Source: Tepidiphilus margaritifer DSM 15129
GTDB taxonomy: Bacteria; Pseudomonadota; Gammaproteobacteria; Burkholderiales; Rhodocyclaceae
Assembly: GCF_000425565.1 (NCBI RefSeq)
Contig: NZ_AUDR01000016.1
Coordinates: 111,918 to 175,917 of the forward strand
DNA: 64,000 nucleotides
Reading direction: 5' to 3'
The first letter of the stretch is position 1. Each line of letters begins with the position of its first letter. Position numbers and translations under genes: made by a program. Positions 1 through 9,350 of this stretch are shown piece after piece. Under the pieces are notes generated by a model, which was given only the letters and a program-made list of their open reading frames with translations, was not told the DNA's origin and made no database searches.

Positions 1-698
1 ATGGTCACGTCGTGGTGGCGCAATTCCCCTGTTGCCGTCTTGTTCACCATCCTTCCTTGCCAGACTGCCCCCCGGGAAATCGTCTCCCATAATTCCCGGT
101 AAAACGATTCCGTCTGAACGCCACTATGAAAGAGAAGTCCTGCCCGCGTACCGATGAGTTCGTCCGCGCTGTAACCCGTGATCTGCTCGAGCGCCGGGTT
201 GACCCATTCGACGGTGCCGTCGGCCGCGGCGATCATGATGCCCACCGGCGCATGACGCAGCGCCGCGGTCAGAAGGCGATCTCGCTGGATTTTTTCTTCT
301 TCTTGGGTCACGTCGCGTGACACGCCGATCGCGCGCAGCGCCCATCCCGTTTGCGGGTCGCGGTCGCATACCTGGCCACGATCTTCGAGCCACAGGATGC
401 GGCCATCCGGTGTTCGAATACGGTAACGCTGCTGATAAATTGCGGTTTTTCCTTTCAGGAGATCGATGAGGGCCGAGCGCACCTTGAGCCAGTCGTCGGG
501 ATGGACGAAAGAACGCCATTGAGCAAAACTGAGGCGGACGGGCTCGCTGCCTAAGCCTACCCACCGACTCCATTGAGCATCGAGCCAGGCAGTTTCATGC
601 ACGAAATCCAGATCCCACGTCGCCAGCTCCGCCGCTTCCAACGCGAGCCGTAGGCGCGTCTCGAGCCGAGATGAGGACGAGACGGGATCCTGCCGCAT
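1..698 (-). CDS. PAS-domain sensor protein, partial (C-terminus beyond left edge)
   Basis: The minus-strand frame from ATG at 698 stays open to base 1, giving about 232 codons without a stop. Translation shows a first PAS/PAC unit (HPDDW motif, then RIRTPDGRILWLEDRG and a GVSRDVT end of PAC) and a second PAS unit beginning [20 protein letters not shown] and passing through EWVNPALEQITGYSADEL. Two tandem PAS domains at an N-terminus usually feed a GGDEF, EAL or histidine-kinase output; that part lies outside the window, so the output is unknown. No membrane segment is seen before the first PAS, so the visible part is cytoplasmic. The ATG abuts the stop of the small upstream gene (TAAATG) and an AAGGG Shine-Dalgarno lies in that gene's end, so the two are probably co-transcribed and translationally coupled. 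Confidence 0.8.
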   Translation of the reverse strand, partial: MRQDPVSSSSRLETRLRLALEAAELATWDLDFVHETAWLDAQWSRWVGLGSEPVRLSFAQWRSFVHPDDWLKVRSALIDLLKGKTAIYQQRYRIRTPDGRILWLEDRGQVCDRDPQTGWALRAIGVSRDVTQEEEKIQRDRLLTAALRHAPVGIMIAAADGTVEWVNPALEQITGYSADELIGTRAGLLFHSGVQTESFYRELWETISRGAVWQGRMVNKTATGELRHHDVT

Positions 699-1049
699 TT
701 ACGTCCCTTTTTCAGGCAGGAGTCCACGGGATTCCGCTTCCTCGTAGATTGCCCGCGCCACGGCCTTCCACACGGGGCCACCGTGGAGCTCCTCTCCCAT
801 GCTCGCGGCCGAGGCCATGGTTTGGAACATGAGGGCGATGAGCCCCAAGAGCTCGGCGCGTACGCGCGGCTCGAGCGAAGACGAATAGAAATGCTGCGAG
901 ATTTTGTGCGGGTCGGTGTCGAGCGCTTCGCGCGCCAGTTCCCGCATCTGTTTGGCGTTGGACGGATCGATACCGAGCACGGCGAGCTTGGCCGCGATGG
1001 CGCTCTCCAGCGTTTCCACGTTGCGTGCCAGAAACGTCGGTTGCACCAT
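699..1049 (-). CDS. Small helical protein of unknown function
   Basis: This 116-residue protein is not one I recognise. It has no signal peptide, Cys cluster or obvious catalytic motif, and its composition suggests mainly alpha helices, with a hydrophobic stretch LLGLIALMFQTMASAASMG near residues 68-86. A GAGAGGG Shine-Dalgarno precedes the ATG. It sits about 60 bp downstream of tRNA-Val and its TAA is directly followed by the ATG of the PAS sensor gene, so it is likely co-expressed with that sensor and could act in the same pathway. That link is positional inference only. The complementary strand also has open frames here, but they lack ribosome binding sites. Confidence 0.65.
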   Translation of the reverse strand: MVQPTFLARNVETLESAIAAKLAVLGIDPSNAKQMRELAREALDTDPHKISQHFYSSSLEPRVRAELLGLIALMFQTMASAASMGEELHGGPVWKAVARAIYEEAESRGLLPEKGT

Positions 1050-1108
1050 TACCAGCCCTCTCGCTCATGTCTCGATCGCTCAATGATAGCACGGCCGAGA
1101 AAGAGCGA

Positions 1109-1184
1109 TGGTGGGTGCTGACGGACTCGAACCGCCGACATTCGCCTTGTAAGGGCGACGCTCTACCAACTGAGCTAAGCACCC
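1109..1184 (-). tRNA. tRNA-Val (TAC anticodon)
   Basis: On the minus strand the sequence folds as a cloverleaf with acceptor GGGTGCT/AGCACCC-type pairing, D-arm TAGCTCAGTTGG, anticodon loop CTTACAA with TAC, T-arm GGTTCGAGTCC, discriminator A and an encoded CCA tail. It reads GUN valine codons, mainly GUA. A sigma-70-like promoter lies immediately upstream. Confidence 0.97.
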
Positions 1185-1200
1185 GCTGCAAGCGCCGGCA

Positions 1201-1229
1201 ATGGTATCATCACCGGCCCTGCTTGGCAA
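1201..1229 (-). promoter_or_regulatory. Probable sigma-70 promoter of tRNA-Val
   Basis: On the minus strand TTGCCA (1229-1224) is followed after 17 bp by TACCAT (1206-1201). A start near 1194 would lie about 10 nt before the mature tRNA 5' end, and the GC-rich bases after the -10 resemble a stringent discriminator. Confidence 0.55.
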
Positions 1230-1241
1230 ACGAAGCAAAAC

Positions 1242-3683
1242 TCAATGCGGCAATTCGCTTGCCGCCGGGCTCACGCCCGTGCTCGTGGTACTACTCGCGG
1301 CAATGACTGGCGTCGCAACGGGTGGTTCACTCGCGGGGGCCAAGGGTTCGGGCTTGCGCTCGAGGGCGAGCTCGAGCACCTGCTCGATCCAGCGCACGGG
1401 AATGATCTCGAGCGCGCTTTTGACGTTTTCGGGGATCTCGGCCAGATCCTTGACGTTCTCCTCGGGGATGAGCACCTTACGGATGCCACCGCGCACCGCG
1501 GCGAGCAGCTTCTCCTTGAGCCCGCCGATCGCCAGCACCTCGCCGCGTAAGGTGATCTCGCCGGTCATGGCCACGTCGCAGCGCACCGGAATCTCGGTGA
1601 GCGCGGACACCAGCGCCGTGGTGATGGCGATGCCCGCTGAAGGGCCGTCTTTGGGGATGGCGCCTTCGGGCAAGTGCACGTGCACGTCGGTCTTCTCGTA
1701 GAAATCTTCGGGAATACCGAGCTTGCGCGCGCGCTTGCGCACCACGGTGATGGCTGCCTGGATGGACTCCTGCATGACCTCGCCGAGTTTGCCCGTGGTG
1801 ATGACCTTGCCCTTGCCCGGCATCACCGCGGCTTCCACGGTAAGGAGCTCACCACCGACTTCGGTCCAGGCAAGTCCAGTGACTTGTCCGACCTGGTTCT
1901 CCTTCTCGGCCACGCCGAAGGTGTATTTGCGCACGCCCAGATAGGTTTCGAGATCAGCCGAATCCACCGTGACAGGGGCTTTCAGCGCTTTCAACAGCAA
2001 CCCTTTGATCACCTTGCGGCAGATCTTGGAGATCTCGCGCTCGAGACTGCGTACGCCGGCTTCCCGCGTGTAGTAGCGCACGATGTCGCGGATCGCCGCA
2101 GTGGTGACGCTGAGCTCGTTCTTCTTCACTCCGTTGAGTTTCATCTGCTTGGGCAGCAGATAGCGCTCGGCGATGGCGATCTTCTCGTCCTCGGTGTAGC
2201 CGGAGAGGCGAATCACCTCCATGCGATCGAGCAGCGGCGCCGGAATGTTGAGCGTATTGGCCGTAGCCACGAACATCACTTCCGAGAGGTCGAAATCGAC
2301 CTCGACGTAGTGGTCCTGGAAGGCATGGTTTTGCTCGGGGTCGAGCACTTCCAGCAGCGCCGAGCTCGGATCACCACGAAAATCCATGCCGATCTTGTCG
2401 ACTTCATCGAGCAGGAAGAGCGGGTTCTTCACGCCGACCTTGATGAGACTCTGGATGATGCGCCCCGGCATGGCGCCGATATAGGTGCGCCGATGGCCGC
2501 GGATCTCGGCTTCGTCGCGCACCCCGCCCAGCGCCATACGCACGAACTTGCGCCCCGTGGCGCGTGCCATCGACTGCCCGAGCGAGGTCTTGCCCACGCC
2601 GGGAGGACCGACGAGACACAGGATGGGGGCCTTGACGACGTCGACGCGCTTTTGCACGGCGAGGTACTCGACGATGCGTTCCTTGACTTTTTCCAGGCCG
2701 TAGTGATCGGTATCGAGGATCTTCTGCGCCCGAGCCAAATCCAGGCGTACGCGTGTGCGCTTGTTCCACGGCAAGCTCACGAGCACGTCGAGATAGTTGC
2801 GCACCACGGTGGCTTCGGCCGACATGGGCGACATCATGCGCAGCTTCTTGAGCTCGGCCTCGGCTTTTTCTTGCACCTCCTTGGGCATGCCGGCGGCCTT
2901 GATTTTCTTCTCGAGCTCCTCGAGTTCGGCCTGTTCGTCGCCCTCGCCGAGCTCCTTCTGGATCGCCTTGACCTGCTCATTGAGGTAGAACTCGCGCTGG
3001 GATTTCTCCATCTGGCGCTTGACCCGGCTGCGGATGCGCTTCTCGACTTCGAGAATGTCGATCTCGGCCTCGAGCAGCGCGAGCAGGCGCTCCATGCGGG
3101 GCACGAGCGCAGTGATTTCGAGCAGCTCTTGTTTCTTGTCGATCTTCAGCGGCAGATGGGCAGCGATGATGTCGGTGAGATGCTCGGGATCTTCGAGCGC
3201 CGCGAGCGAGGCAACGAGCTCTTGAGGCAGCTTCTGGTTGAGCTTGACGTACTCCTCGAAGGCCGACAGCAGCGAGCGGCGTAGCGCCTCGGTCTCGCGG
3301 GCATCCCCGCTCTGGGTTTCCAGGGGCTCAGCCAAGGCGACGAAAGTGTCGCCTTCTTCGAGGATGCGATCGAAACGCGCGCGCTGCCGTCCTTCGATGA
3401 GCACCTTGACCGTGCCGTCGGGCAGTTTGAGCATCTGCAGCACGTGGGCGATGCAGCCGAGCGTGAAGATGTCCTCGGGACCGGGATCGTCCTTGGCGGC
3501 GTCTTTCTGGGTGGCGAGCACGAGCCGGCCGCCATTTTCCATGGCACGCTCGAGCGCCTTGATGGACTTAGGTCGCCCCACGAAAAGCGGGATGACCATG
3601 TGGGGGAACACCACCACGTCGCGCAAAGGCAGCAACGGCAGGTGTTCGAGGGTTTTCCCCTGGGCTTGGATGATTTCTGTCAT
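1242..3683 (-). CDS. lon: ATP-dependent endopeptidase La (Lon)
   Basis: Lon is the soluble homohexameric AAA+ serine protease that degrades misfolded and regulatory proteins. The 813 residues match the usual 780-820. An N-terminal substrate domain ([20 protein letters not shown], about residues 15-34) is followed by a coiled-coil region, Walker [10 protein letters not shown] near 358, Walker [10 protein letters not shown] and a C-terminal protease domain. The catalytic serine is in KDGPSAGIA near 679 and the lysine in [10 protein letters not shown] near 721. It lies downstream of tig-clpP-clpX in the classic order, but has its own 141-bp upstream gap with a heat-shock-like promoter. The C-terminal tail after residue 780 is a Pro/Ala/Ser-rich extension. 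Confidence 0.98.
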   Translation of the reverse strand: MTEIIQAQGKTLEHLPLLPLRDVVVFPHMVIPLFVGRPKSIKALERAMENGGRLVLATQKDAAKDDPGPEDIFTLGCIAHVLQMLKLPDGTVKVLIEGRQRARFDRILEEGDTFVALAEPLETQSGDARETEALRRSLLSAFEEYVKLNQKLPQELVASLAALEDPEHLTDIIAAHLPLKIDKKQELLEITALVPRMERLLALLEAEIDILEVEKRIRSRVKRQMEKSQREFYLNEQVKAIQKELGEGDEQAELEELEKKIKAAGMPKEVQEKAEAELKKLRMMSPMSAEATVVRNYLDVLVSLPWNKRTRVRLDLARAQKILDTDHYGLEKVKERIVEYLAVQKRVDVVKAPILCLVGPPGVGKTSLGQSMARATGRKFVRMALGGVRDEAEIRGHRRTYIGAMPGRIIQSLIKVGVKNPLFLLDEVDKIGMDFRGDPSSALLEVLDPEQNHAFQDHYVEVDFDLSEVMFVATANTLNIPAPLLDRMEVIRLSGYTEDEKIAIAERYLLPKQMKLNGVKKNELSVTTAAIRDIVRYYTREAGVRSLEREISKICRKVIKGLLLKALKAPVTVDSADLETYLGVRKYTFGVAEKENQVGQVTGLAWTEVGGELLTVEAAVMPGKGKVITTGKLGEVMQESIQAAITVVRKRARKLGIPEDFYEKTDVHVHLPEGAIPKDGPSAGIAITTALVSALTEIPVRCDVAMTGEITLRGEVLAIGGLKEKLLAAVRGGIRKVLIPEENVKDLAEIPENVKSALEIIPVRWIEQVLELALERKPEPLAPASEPPVATPVIAASSTTSTGVSPAASELPH

Positions 3684-3723
3684 GGGTGAAAATCCTGATG
3701 AGGCGAGGAATCGCTACCGTGCA

Positions 3724-3752
3724 ATATGGTAGCTTGGGGAGCAAAAATCAAG
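3724..3752 (-). promoter_or_regulatory. Candidate sigma-32 (heat shock) promoter of lon
   Basis: On the minus strand CTTGATT (3752-3746), a 14-bp spacer and TACCATAT (3731-3724) resemble the RpoH consensus CTTGAAA-N14-CCCCATNT. The same bases also allow a weaker sigma-70 reading, TTGATT-N17-CATATT. Heat-shock control of lon is well established in proteobacteria, and the element sits 41-69 bp before the start codon. Confidence 0.5.
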
Positions 3753-3772
3753 GGGGGAAAACGCATTGGCAG

Positions 3773-3793
3773 CGGAGCCAGGAGCGGGCTCCG
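3773..3793 (-). terminator. Hairpin between clpX and lon
   Basis: CGGAGCC and GGCTCCG form a 7-bp stem with a 7-nt loop. On the minus strand it follows clpX, but it has no adjacent U-tract, so it is at best a weak terminator or a processing/stability hairpin. Confidence 0.3.
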
Positions 3794-3824
3794 CACCAAA
3801 TGGAGGTAAAAACAGACAGACGGC

Positions 3825-5099
3825 TCAGTTCGCGCCGCTGACGCGGGCTTCCTCGCCGCTGAGCTTGAGGGGGGGTGTGCCTTGCGTCACGGTGGATTCT
3901 TCGATGATGATCTTGCGCACTCCCTCACTGCTGAGGTTGGGCAGATCGAACATCAGGTCGAGCAACACCTCTTCCATGATGGAACGCAGGCCCCGTGCAC
4001 CTGTACGACGCTCGATGGCTTTACGAGCGATCGCCCGGATGGCTCCGGGAGTGAATTCGAGCTCCACGCCTTCCATCTCGAACAGTTTGCGGTATTGCTT
4101 GACGAGCGCGTTCTTCGGCTCGGTCTCGATGCGTATGAGCGCTTCTTCGTCGAGCTCCTCGAGCGGCACGATCACCGGCAAGCGTCCGACGAATTCGGGA
4201 ATCAGCCCGAAACGCACGAGATCGTCGGGTTCGACCTGACGCAGCAATTCGGATTTCTTGCGCTCCTTCTTGCTGGCCACGGAAGCCCCAAAGCCAATAC
4301 CGGCCGCTTCCGTGCGTTGTTCGACGATCTTTTCCAGCCCTTCGAACGCGCCGCCGCAGATGAAGAGGATATTGGTGGTGTCGAGCTGGATGAAATCTTG
4401 GTTCGGATGCTTGCGCCCCCCCTGCGGCGGCACGGAGGCGACCGTCCCTTCGATGAGTTTCAGGAGCGCCTGCTGCACGCCCTCGCCCGAGACATCGCGC
4501 GTGATCGAGGGATTCTCGGATTTGCGGGTGATCTTGTCGATCTCGTCGATGAAAACGATGCCCCGCTTGGCCCGTTCGACGTCGAAGTCGCAGGTCTGGA
4601 GCAAACGGGCGAGGATGTTCTCCACGTCTTCGCCCACGTAGCCTGCCTCGGTGAGCGTGGTGGCATCGGCGATGGCGAACGGGACGTCGAGCTTGCGTGC
4701 GAGCGTCTGCGCGAGCAGCGTCTTGCCCGAACCCGTAGGCCCGATGAGCAGGATGTTGCTCTTGGCGATCTCCACCTCGTCGTCGCGCCCCGCGAGCGCC
4801 AGGCGCTTGTAGTGGTTATACACCGCGACCGACAATACGCGTTTGGCGTAATCCTGACCAATGACGTATTGATCGAGATAATCGACGAGCTCCTTGGGAG
4901 TGGGTAGCCGCCGCTCTCCATCGGCCGCCGTACCGTGCTCCTCGGCCAGATCTTGACGCACGATGTCGTTGCACAGCTCGATGCACTCGTTGCAGATATA
5001 CACCGACGGGCCGGCGATGAGCTTCTTGACCTCGTGCTGGCTCTTGCCGCAGAAGGAACAGTAGAATTCGCCGCTGTCGCTGCGTTTGCTTTTTGCCAT
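3825..5099 (-). CDS. clpX: ATP-dependent Clp protease ATP-binding subunit ClpX
   Basis: ClpX is the AAA+ unfoldase that recognises tagged substrates and threads them into ClpP. The protein is 424 residues, the family norm. It begins with the zinc-binding domain (Cys residues in FYCSFCGKS and [10 protein letters not shown], residues 13-44), then Walker [13 protein letters not shown] near 120 and Walker [11 protein letters not shown] near 183. The IGF loop that docks on ClpP should be in the GIGFGASV region. It starts 6 bp after the clpP stop, so the two are co-transcribed from the tig side. Confidence 0.98.
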   Translation of the reverse strand: MAKSKRSDSGEFYCSFCGKSQHEVKKLIAGPSVYICNECIELCNDIVRQDLAEEHGTAADGERRLPTPKELVDYLDQYVIGQDYAKRVLSVAVYNHYKRLALAGRDDEVEIAKSNILLIGPTGSGKTLLAQTLARKLDVPFAIADATTLTEAGYVGEDVENILARLLQTCDFDVERAKRGIVFIDEIDKITRKSENPSITRDVSGEGVQQALLKLIEGTVASVPPQGGRKHPNQDFIQLDTTNILFICGGAFEGLEKIVEQRTEAAGIGFGASVASKKERKKSELLRQVEPDDLVRFGLIPEFVGRLPVIVPLEELDEEALIRIETEPKNALVKQYRKLFEMEGVELEFTPGAIRAIARKAIERRTGARGLRSIMEEVLLDLMFDLPNLSSEGVRKIIIEESTVTQGTPPLKLSGEEARVSGAN

Positions 5100-5105
5100 G
5101 GTTTC

Positions 5106-5732
5106 TCAGATGTCTCCGCGACGGATCAGGACTTTGTCGACGAGGCCATACTTGACGGCCTCTTCCGCGTCCATGAAGTTGTCCCGCTCGGTATCCCGCT
5201 CGATGCGCTCGACGTCGTTGCCGGTGTGGAACGCCAGGAGCTCGTTGAGCTTGGCCTTGATCTTCAGGATCTCGCGGGCGTGGATCTCGATGTCGGTGGC
5301 CTGGCCCTGAAACCCACCCAGGGGCTGGTGGATCATCACGCGGGAATTGGGCAGGCAATAACGCTTGCCCTTGGCGCCTGCCGCGAGCAGGAAGGCGCCC
5401 ATGCTCGCCGCCTGGCCGATGCACAGGGTGCTCACGTCGGGCTTGATGAACTGCATCGTGTCGTAGATGGCCATGCCTGCCGTGACCGAACCGCCCGGGG
5501 AGTTGATGTAGAAGTGGATGTCTTTGTCCGGGTTCTCGGATTCGAGAAAGAGGAGCTGCGCGACGACGAGGCTCGCGACCGCATCGTCGACGGGGCCAAC
5601 GAGAAAGACCACGCGCTCCTTGAGCAGGCGCGAGTAGATGTCGTAGGCCCGCTCGCCGCGGCCGCTCTGCTCCACCACCATCGGCACGAGGCCGAGCCCG
5701 AGCGGGGTGTTCGCCTCAAAGGGTTCTTTCAT
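5106..5732 (-). CDS. clpP: ATP-dependent Clp protease proteolytic subunit ClpP
   Basis: ClpP forms the tetradecameric serine-protease chamber for ClpX and ClpA. The 208-residue length fits. The catalytic serine lies in [11 protein letters not shown] (about residue 109) and the histidine in [10 protein letters not shown] (about 134), with the aspartate in the [12 protein letters not shown] region near 183. The first ~12 residues are a likely propeptide removed by self-cleavage. GAGGAA before the ATG is a good Shine-Dalgarno. It lies between tig and clpX, the standard proteobacterial arrangement. Confidence 0.98.
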   Translation of the reverse strand: MKEPFEANTPLGLGLVPMVVEQSGRGERAYDIYSRLLKERVVFLVGPVDDAVASLVVAQLLFLESENPDKDIHFYINSPGGSVTAGMAIYDTMQFIKPDVSTLCIGQAASMGAFLLAAGAKGKRYCLPNSRVMIHQPLGGFQGQATDIEIHAREILKIKAKLNELLAFHTGNDVERIERDTERDNFMDAEEAVKYGLVDKVLIRRGDI

Positions 5733-5795
5733 GGTTCCTCACGCAGGAATGTGTTCAATCGCGGTTGACGCGAAAACGCGCGAATTCGTTCCCCA

Positions 5796-7115
5796 TCAGG
5801 CGGGACGCTGCGTCATGAACTCGTCGAACTCGACGGGCTTGTCGGCCACCTGAACCTGCTCGAGCACCCACTGCACGACGTTGTTCTCGATCGCCACCGC
5901 TTCTACCGACACCAAGCGCTCCGGATCGGAATAATACCAATTGACCATCACCTCGGGGTGCTCGTACTCGGCAGCGACTTCTTCGACGAGGGCGCGCACC
6001 TGCTCGGGTTTGGCCTGCAATTCATGGCGTTTGACGATCTCGCCGATGATGAGCCCGAGCTTGACGCGGCGACGGGCCTCTTCCTCGAAGAGCTGCGGCG
6101 AGAGTTCGAGTTTGGCGGCGTCGAACCCGCGCATGCGCAGATCGCGGCGGGTGCGCTCGACGAGCTGTTCGGCTTCGGTCTCGACGAGGGCGTTCGGCAC
6201 GGCAAAATCATGGGCGGTGAGCAGCAGATCGAAGACCTGTTTCTTCACTTCGTTGTCGATGCGCTGCTTGAGTTCGCGCTCGAGCGAAGCCCGGATCTCG
6301 TCGCGCAATTTTTGCACATCGCCATCTTCGATGCCGAGCGCGCGGGCGAAGTCGGCATCGACCGCCGGCAGCTCCGGCTCTTCGACTTTATGCAGCGTGA
6401 GCTCGAACTGCAGGGTCTGACCGGCGAACTTGTTGTCCTCGTCTTCGGGGAAGGTGACCTCGAAGGTTTTGGTTTCACCGGGTCGCATGCCGATCGGCGC
6501 GTTTTCGATGGCTTCGAGCAAAGCACCAGCGCCGATGACGAAGGGGAAATTCTCGACGTGGCCGTTTTCGACCACTTCGCCCTCTTTGCGCGCGGTGTAG
6601 GAAACGGTGACGCGATCCCCTTCTTGCGCCGGCCGATCGACCTCGTGGTAGGTGGTGCGCTGTTTGCGCAGCCGCTCGAGGGTTTTATCGACTTCGGCCT
6701 CGGTGATCTCGAGATGCGGGCGTTCGACCGTGCGCTCGGAGAGGTCGGCGAGTTCAACTTCGGGATAGATTTCGAAACGGGCCGTGAAGGCAAGGATCGA
6801 CGCATCGGCCGATTCGGCGGGTTCGATGCGGAAACTGCCCGCCACGCGCAGCCCTTCACGGGCGACGGTTTCATTGAAGGTGCGTTCGATCGCCTCGCTC
6901 ACGGCTTCGGCCCACATCTCGTTGCCGTACATTTGTTTGACGAGGCGCATCGGCACCTTGCCGGGACGGAAACCCGGCATCTTGACGGTGGGCGCGATGC
7001 GTTTGAGCCGCTTTTCGGCGTCTTTCTCGACGTCGGCCACGGGAATGTTGAGCGTGAGCGAGCGTTCGAGGGGATTGACGGGTTGTTGCGCGGGCGTCTG
7101 TTCGGCGACTTCCAT
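5796..7115 (-). CDS. tig: Trigger factor (ribosome-associated chaperone, peptidyl-prolyl isomerase)
   Basis: Trigger factor binds at the ribosomal tunnel exit and shields nascent chains. The N-terminal domain has the signature loop MPGFRPGKVPMRLVKQMYG that docks on L23. The central FKBP domain spans EGDRVTVSYTARKEGEVVEN to the LHKVEEPELP linker, and the C-terminal helical cradle follows. The open frame extends 14 codons further upstream to 7157, but AAGGA lies 6 nt before the ATG at 7115 (MEVAEQTP), and the N-terminus then matches the family length, giving 439 residues. The gene heads tig-clpP-clpX and is divergent from nnr. Confidence 0.96.
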   Translation of the reverse strand: MEVAEQTPAQQPVNPLERSLTLNIPVADVEKDAEKRLKRIAPTVKMPGFRPGKVPMRLVKQMYGNEMWAEAVSEAIERTFNETVAREGLRVAGSFRIEPAESADASILAFTARFEIYPEVELADLSERTVERPHLEITEAEVDKTLERLRKQRTTYHEVDRPAQEGDRVTVSYTARKEGEVVENGHVENFPFVIGAGALLEAIENAPIGMRPGETKTFEVTFPEDEDNKFAGQTLQFELTLHKVEEPELPAVDADFARALGIEDGDVQKLRDEIRASLERELKQRIDNEVKKQVFDLLLTAHDFAVPNALVETEAEQLVERTRRDLRMRGFDAAKLELSPQLFEEEARRRVKLGLIIGEIVKRHELQAKPEQVRALVEEVAAEYEHPEVMVNWYYSDPERLVSVEAVAIENNVVQWVLEQVQVADKPVEFDEFMTQRPA

Positions 7116-7193
7116 CCGAGTTCCTTGCATTCGTGGGTGAAGAAAACGGTTTTTCATTCTAACATGGTTTGATCGTCAGCCGGGAGTCGCGTC

Positions 7194-8711
7194 ATGCCTT
7201 TCGTCCCCTCTTTCATCGTACCTCTTTCTTCCCGCCCCTTGTGCCGTCTGCAGGAAATCCGGGCGATCGAGGCCGTGGAAGTTCCCCTGGCCGATCCGCC
7301 GCTGATGGAGCGTGCCGGCGCGGCGATCGCGCGCGTGGTGATGGCGCACGTGCCGCCTGGCGGATTGGTGTGTGTCCTGTGCGGACCGGGCAACAACGGC
7401 GGGGACGGGTTCGTGGCGGCGCGTCGGCTGCTCGCACTTGGGCGCCAGGCCGTGGTGATCGGTCGTTTCGACGGAGGGCGATCGGGGGGTGAAGCCGCGG
7501 CGGCGCGCGAAGCGTTCGTGGCATCTGGCGGGGTCGTCTTGCCCGGACCGGAAGCGCTCGAAGCCCCTCCGGCAGCGATCGTGGATGCCCTCTTCGGCAT
7601 CGGTCTTGCCCGCCCCATCGGTGAGCCGTATGCCTCCTGGATCGAGTGGAGCAAGGGGTGGGCCGCGTTCAAACTGGCGGTGGATGTCCCCAGCGGACTC
7701 GATGCCGACACCGGGCACTGCATGGGGGCATGTTTCGAGGCGAACGCCACCCTCACGTTCCTCGCCGACAAGCCCGGCCTGCACACGCTTGACGGCCCGG
7801 ATCGAGCCGGCAAAGTCATGGTCGACGCGCTGGGCATCGATCCGTCGCGCCACGACTTGGGGCAAGGACGTCTCCTCGGGCGGGATGCCTTCGCCGGTCA
7901 TCTGCGGCCACGACGCCAGAATACTCACAAAGGCAGCTTCGGCCACGTGTTGGTGGTGGGCGGGGCGCCGCGCATGAGCGGAGCGGCTTTTCTCGCCGGG
8001 CACGCGGCGCTCGCCACCGGCGCCGGCAAGGTGACGCTGTGCGCGCTCGATCCGAACATCCTTTCCTTCAGTCCGGTGCATCCGGAACTGATGGTGGGCA
8101 ACGCGATTCCCGAGCGCGGCGTCGACGTGCTCGTCGTCGGGCCGGGTTTGGGGGTTTCGGACGAGGCCAGGGCCCTGCTCGCGCGCCTTCTCCCCTCCCC
8201 TTTGCCGCTGGTGCTCGATGCCGACGGGCTCAATCGCTTGGCCGTCGATGGCGAATTGCAGGAGTCCCTGCGTTCGCGCTCGATTCCGGCGATCCTCACG
8301 CCCCACCCCATGGAGGCCGCGCGACTGCTCGGAACCGACGTGGCGACGGTGCAAAAGGATCGCATCGCCGCGGCGCAGGAATTGGCCCGGCGCCATCGGG
8401 CGCACGTCGTGCTCAAGGGCTGCGGCTCGGTCGTGGCCGATCCCGACGGCGCCTGGGCGATCAATCCCACCGGGAATCCGGGTATGGCGAGCGCCGGGAT
8501 GGGCGACGTGCTGAGCGGCATACTCGGCTCCCTGCTCGCCCAAGGCTGGCCGGTACCGCTGGCGGCGCGCTTCGGCCCCTTCCTGCATGGCGCCGCGGCC
8601 GACCGACTCGCCGCCGAAGGTGTCGGCCCGATCGGGCTCACCGCCAGCGAGACGGTGGCGGCGGCGCGGCGACTGGTAAATGAATGGTCTGGCGCGGTCT
8701 ATTCGAGCTGA
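7194..8711 (+). CDS. nnr: Bifunctional NAD(P)H-hydrate epimerase / ADP-dependent NAD(P)H-hydrate dehydratase
   Basis: This 505-residue fusion repairs hydrated NADH and NADPH. The N-terminal half is the YjeF_N epimerase, with MERAGAAIARVV and the phosphate loop GPGNNGGDGFVAAR near residues 63-77. The C-terminal half is the ribokinase-like dehydratase (HKGSFGHVLVVGG near 244 and the active-site region NPTGNPGMASAGMGDVLSG near 424-442). GGGAG lies 7 nt upstream of the ATG. It is divergent from tig and converges on the response regulator gene, overlapping its 3' end by 13 bp. Confidence 0.95.
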   Translation: MPFVPSFIVPLSSRPLCRLQEIRAIEAVEVPLADPPLMERAGAAIARVVMAHVPPGGLVCVLCGPGNNGGDGFVAARRLLALGRQAVVIGRFDGGRSGGEAAAAREAFVASGGVVLPGPEALEAPPAAIVDALFGIGLARPIGEPYASWIEWSKGWAAFKLAVDVPSGLDADTGHCMGACFEANATLTFLADKPGLHTLDGPDRAGKVMVDALGIDPSRHDLGQGRLLGRDAFAGHLRPRRQNTHKGSFGHVLVVGGAPRMSGAAFLAGHAALATGAGKVTLCALDPNILSFSPVHPELMVGNAIPERGVDVLVVGPGLGVSDEARALLARLLPSPLPLVLDADGLNRLAVDGELQESLRSRSIPAILTPHPMEAARLLGTDVATVQKDRIAAAQELARRHRAHVVLKGCGSVVADPDGAWAINPTGNPGMASAGMGDVLSGILGSLLAQGWPVPLAARFGPFLHGAAADRLAAEGVGPIGLTASETVAAARRLVNEWSGAVYSS

Positions 8712-9346
8712 CCCCAGGGGCGGACGCGCTCTTCCTCCCACCAGGTCATCGCCTGGACCAACTCGGCGAGCGAATCGCAGGCCATTTTTTCCATCACGCG
8801 GGCGCGATAGACTTCTACCGTCTTGATCGAGATGCCCAGGTCGTCGGCAACCTGCTTGTTGAGGCGACCAGCGACGATGAGCGTGAGCACTTCACGCTCG
8901 CGCTGCGACAGGCTCGCGAGGCGCCGCTCGATCTCCTGGCGTCGGCGCTGCCGCTCGCACCACGTCCGCGAGCGATCGAGCGCCTCCTCGATGCGGTCGA
9001 GCAGTTGCGCATCGGAAAACGGTTTTTCCAGAAAGTCGACCGCTCCCTTGCGCAACATGCGCACCGCCATGGGAATGTCCCCGTGACCCGTGATGAAGAT
9101 CACGGGCAATGGCAGCTCGCGTCGACGCAGCTCCTCGAAGAGTTCCAAACCGCTCATGCCGGGCATGCGCACGTCGAGTAACACACAACCGCTTCCCGAT
9201 AGCCCGCCGGTGGCCAGAAAGGATGCCGCATCCGCGTACGTGCGCACGTGATGGCCGCTGCCTTCGAGGAGCCATTGCAGGGAATCGCGCATCGCTTCGT
9301 CGTCGTCGACGACATGCACGAGGCGTTCTTTCTCCGTCCCGTTCAT
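8699..9346 (-). CDS. FixJ/NarL-type response regulator with C-terminal LuxR HTH
   Basis: This is a 215-residue two-component regulator. The receiver domain carries the acidic pocket DDD at 14-16, phospho-acceptor Asp58 in CVLLDVRMPGMSG, Thr86 in FITGHGD and Lys108 in FLEKPF. After a short linker, the LuxR-type HTH starts at LSQREREVLTLIVAGRLNKQ and includes ISIKTVEVYRARVMEKM. The KPF and HTH sequences place it in the FixJ/TtrR/TodT subgroup. It follows the histidine kinase by 4 bp, so the two form one operon. Its target is unknown; the neighbouring aceE promoter region carries a palindrome, repeated before aapJ, that is a plausible binding site. Confidence 0.93.
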   Translation of the reverse strand: MNGTEKERLVHVVDDDEAMRDSLQWLLEGSGHHVRTYADAASFLATGGLSGSGCVLLDVRMPGMSGLELFEELRRRELPLPVIFITGHGDIPMAVRMLRKGAVDFLEKPFSDAQLLDRIEEALDRSRTWCERQRRRQEIERRLASLSQREREVLTLIVAGRLNKQVADDLGISIKTVEVYRARVMEKMACDSLAELVQAMTWWEEERVRPWGQLE

Positions 9347-9350
9347 CCCT

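Noticed and set aside
5733..5795. A separate clpP promoter in the tig-clpP gap
   Set aside because: The 63-bp gap has no hexamer pair that I can defend.
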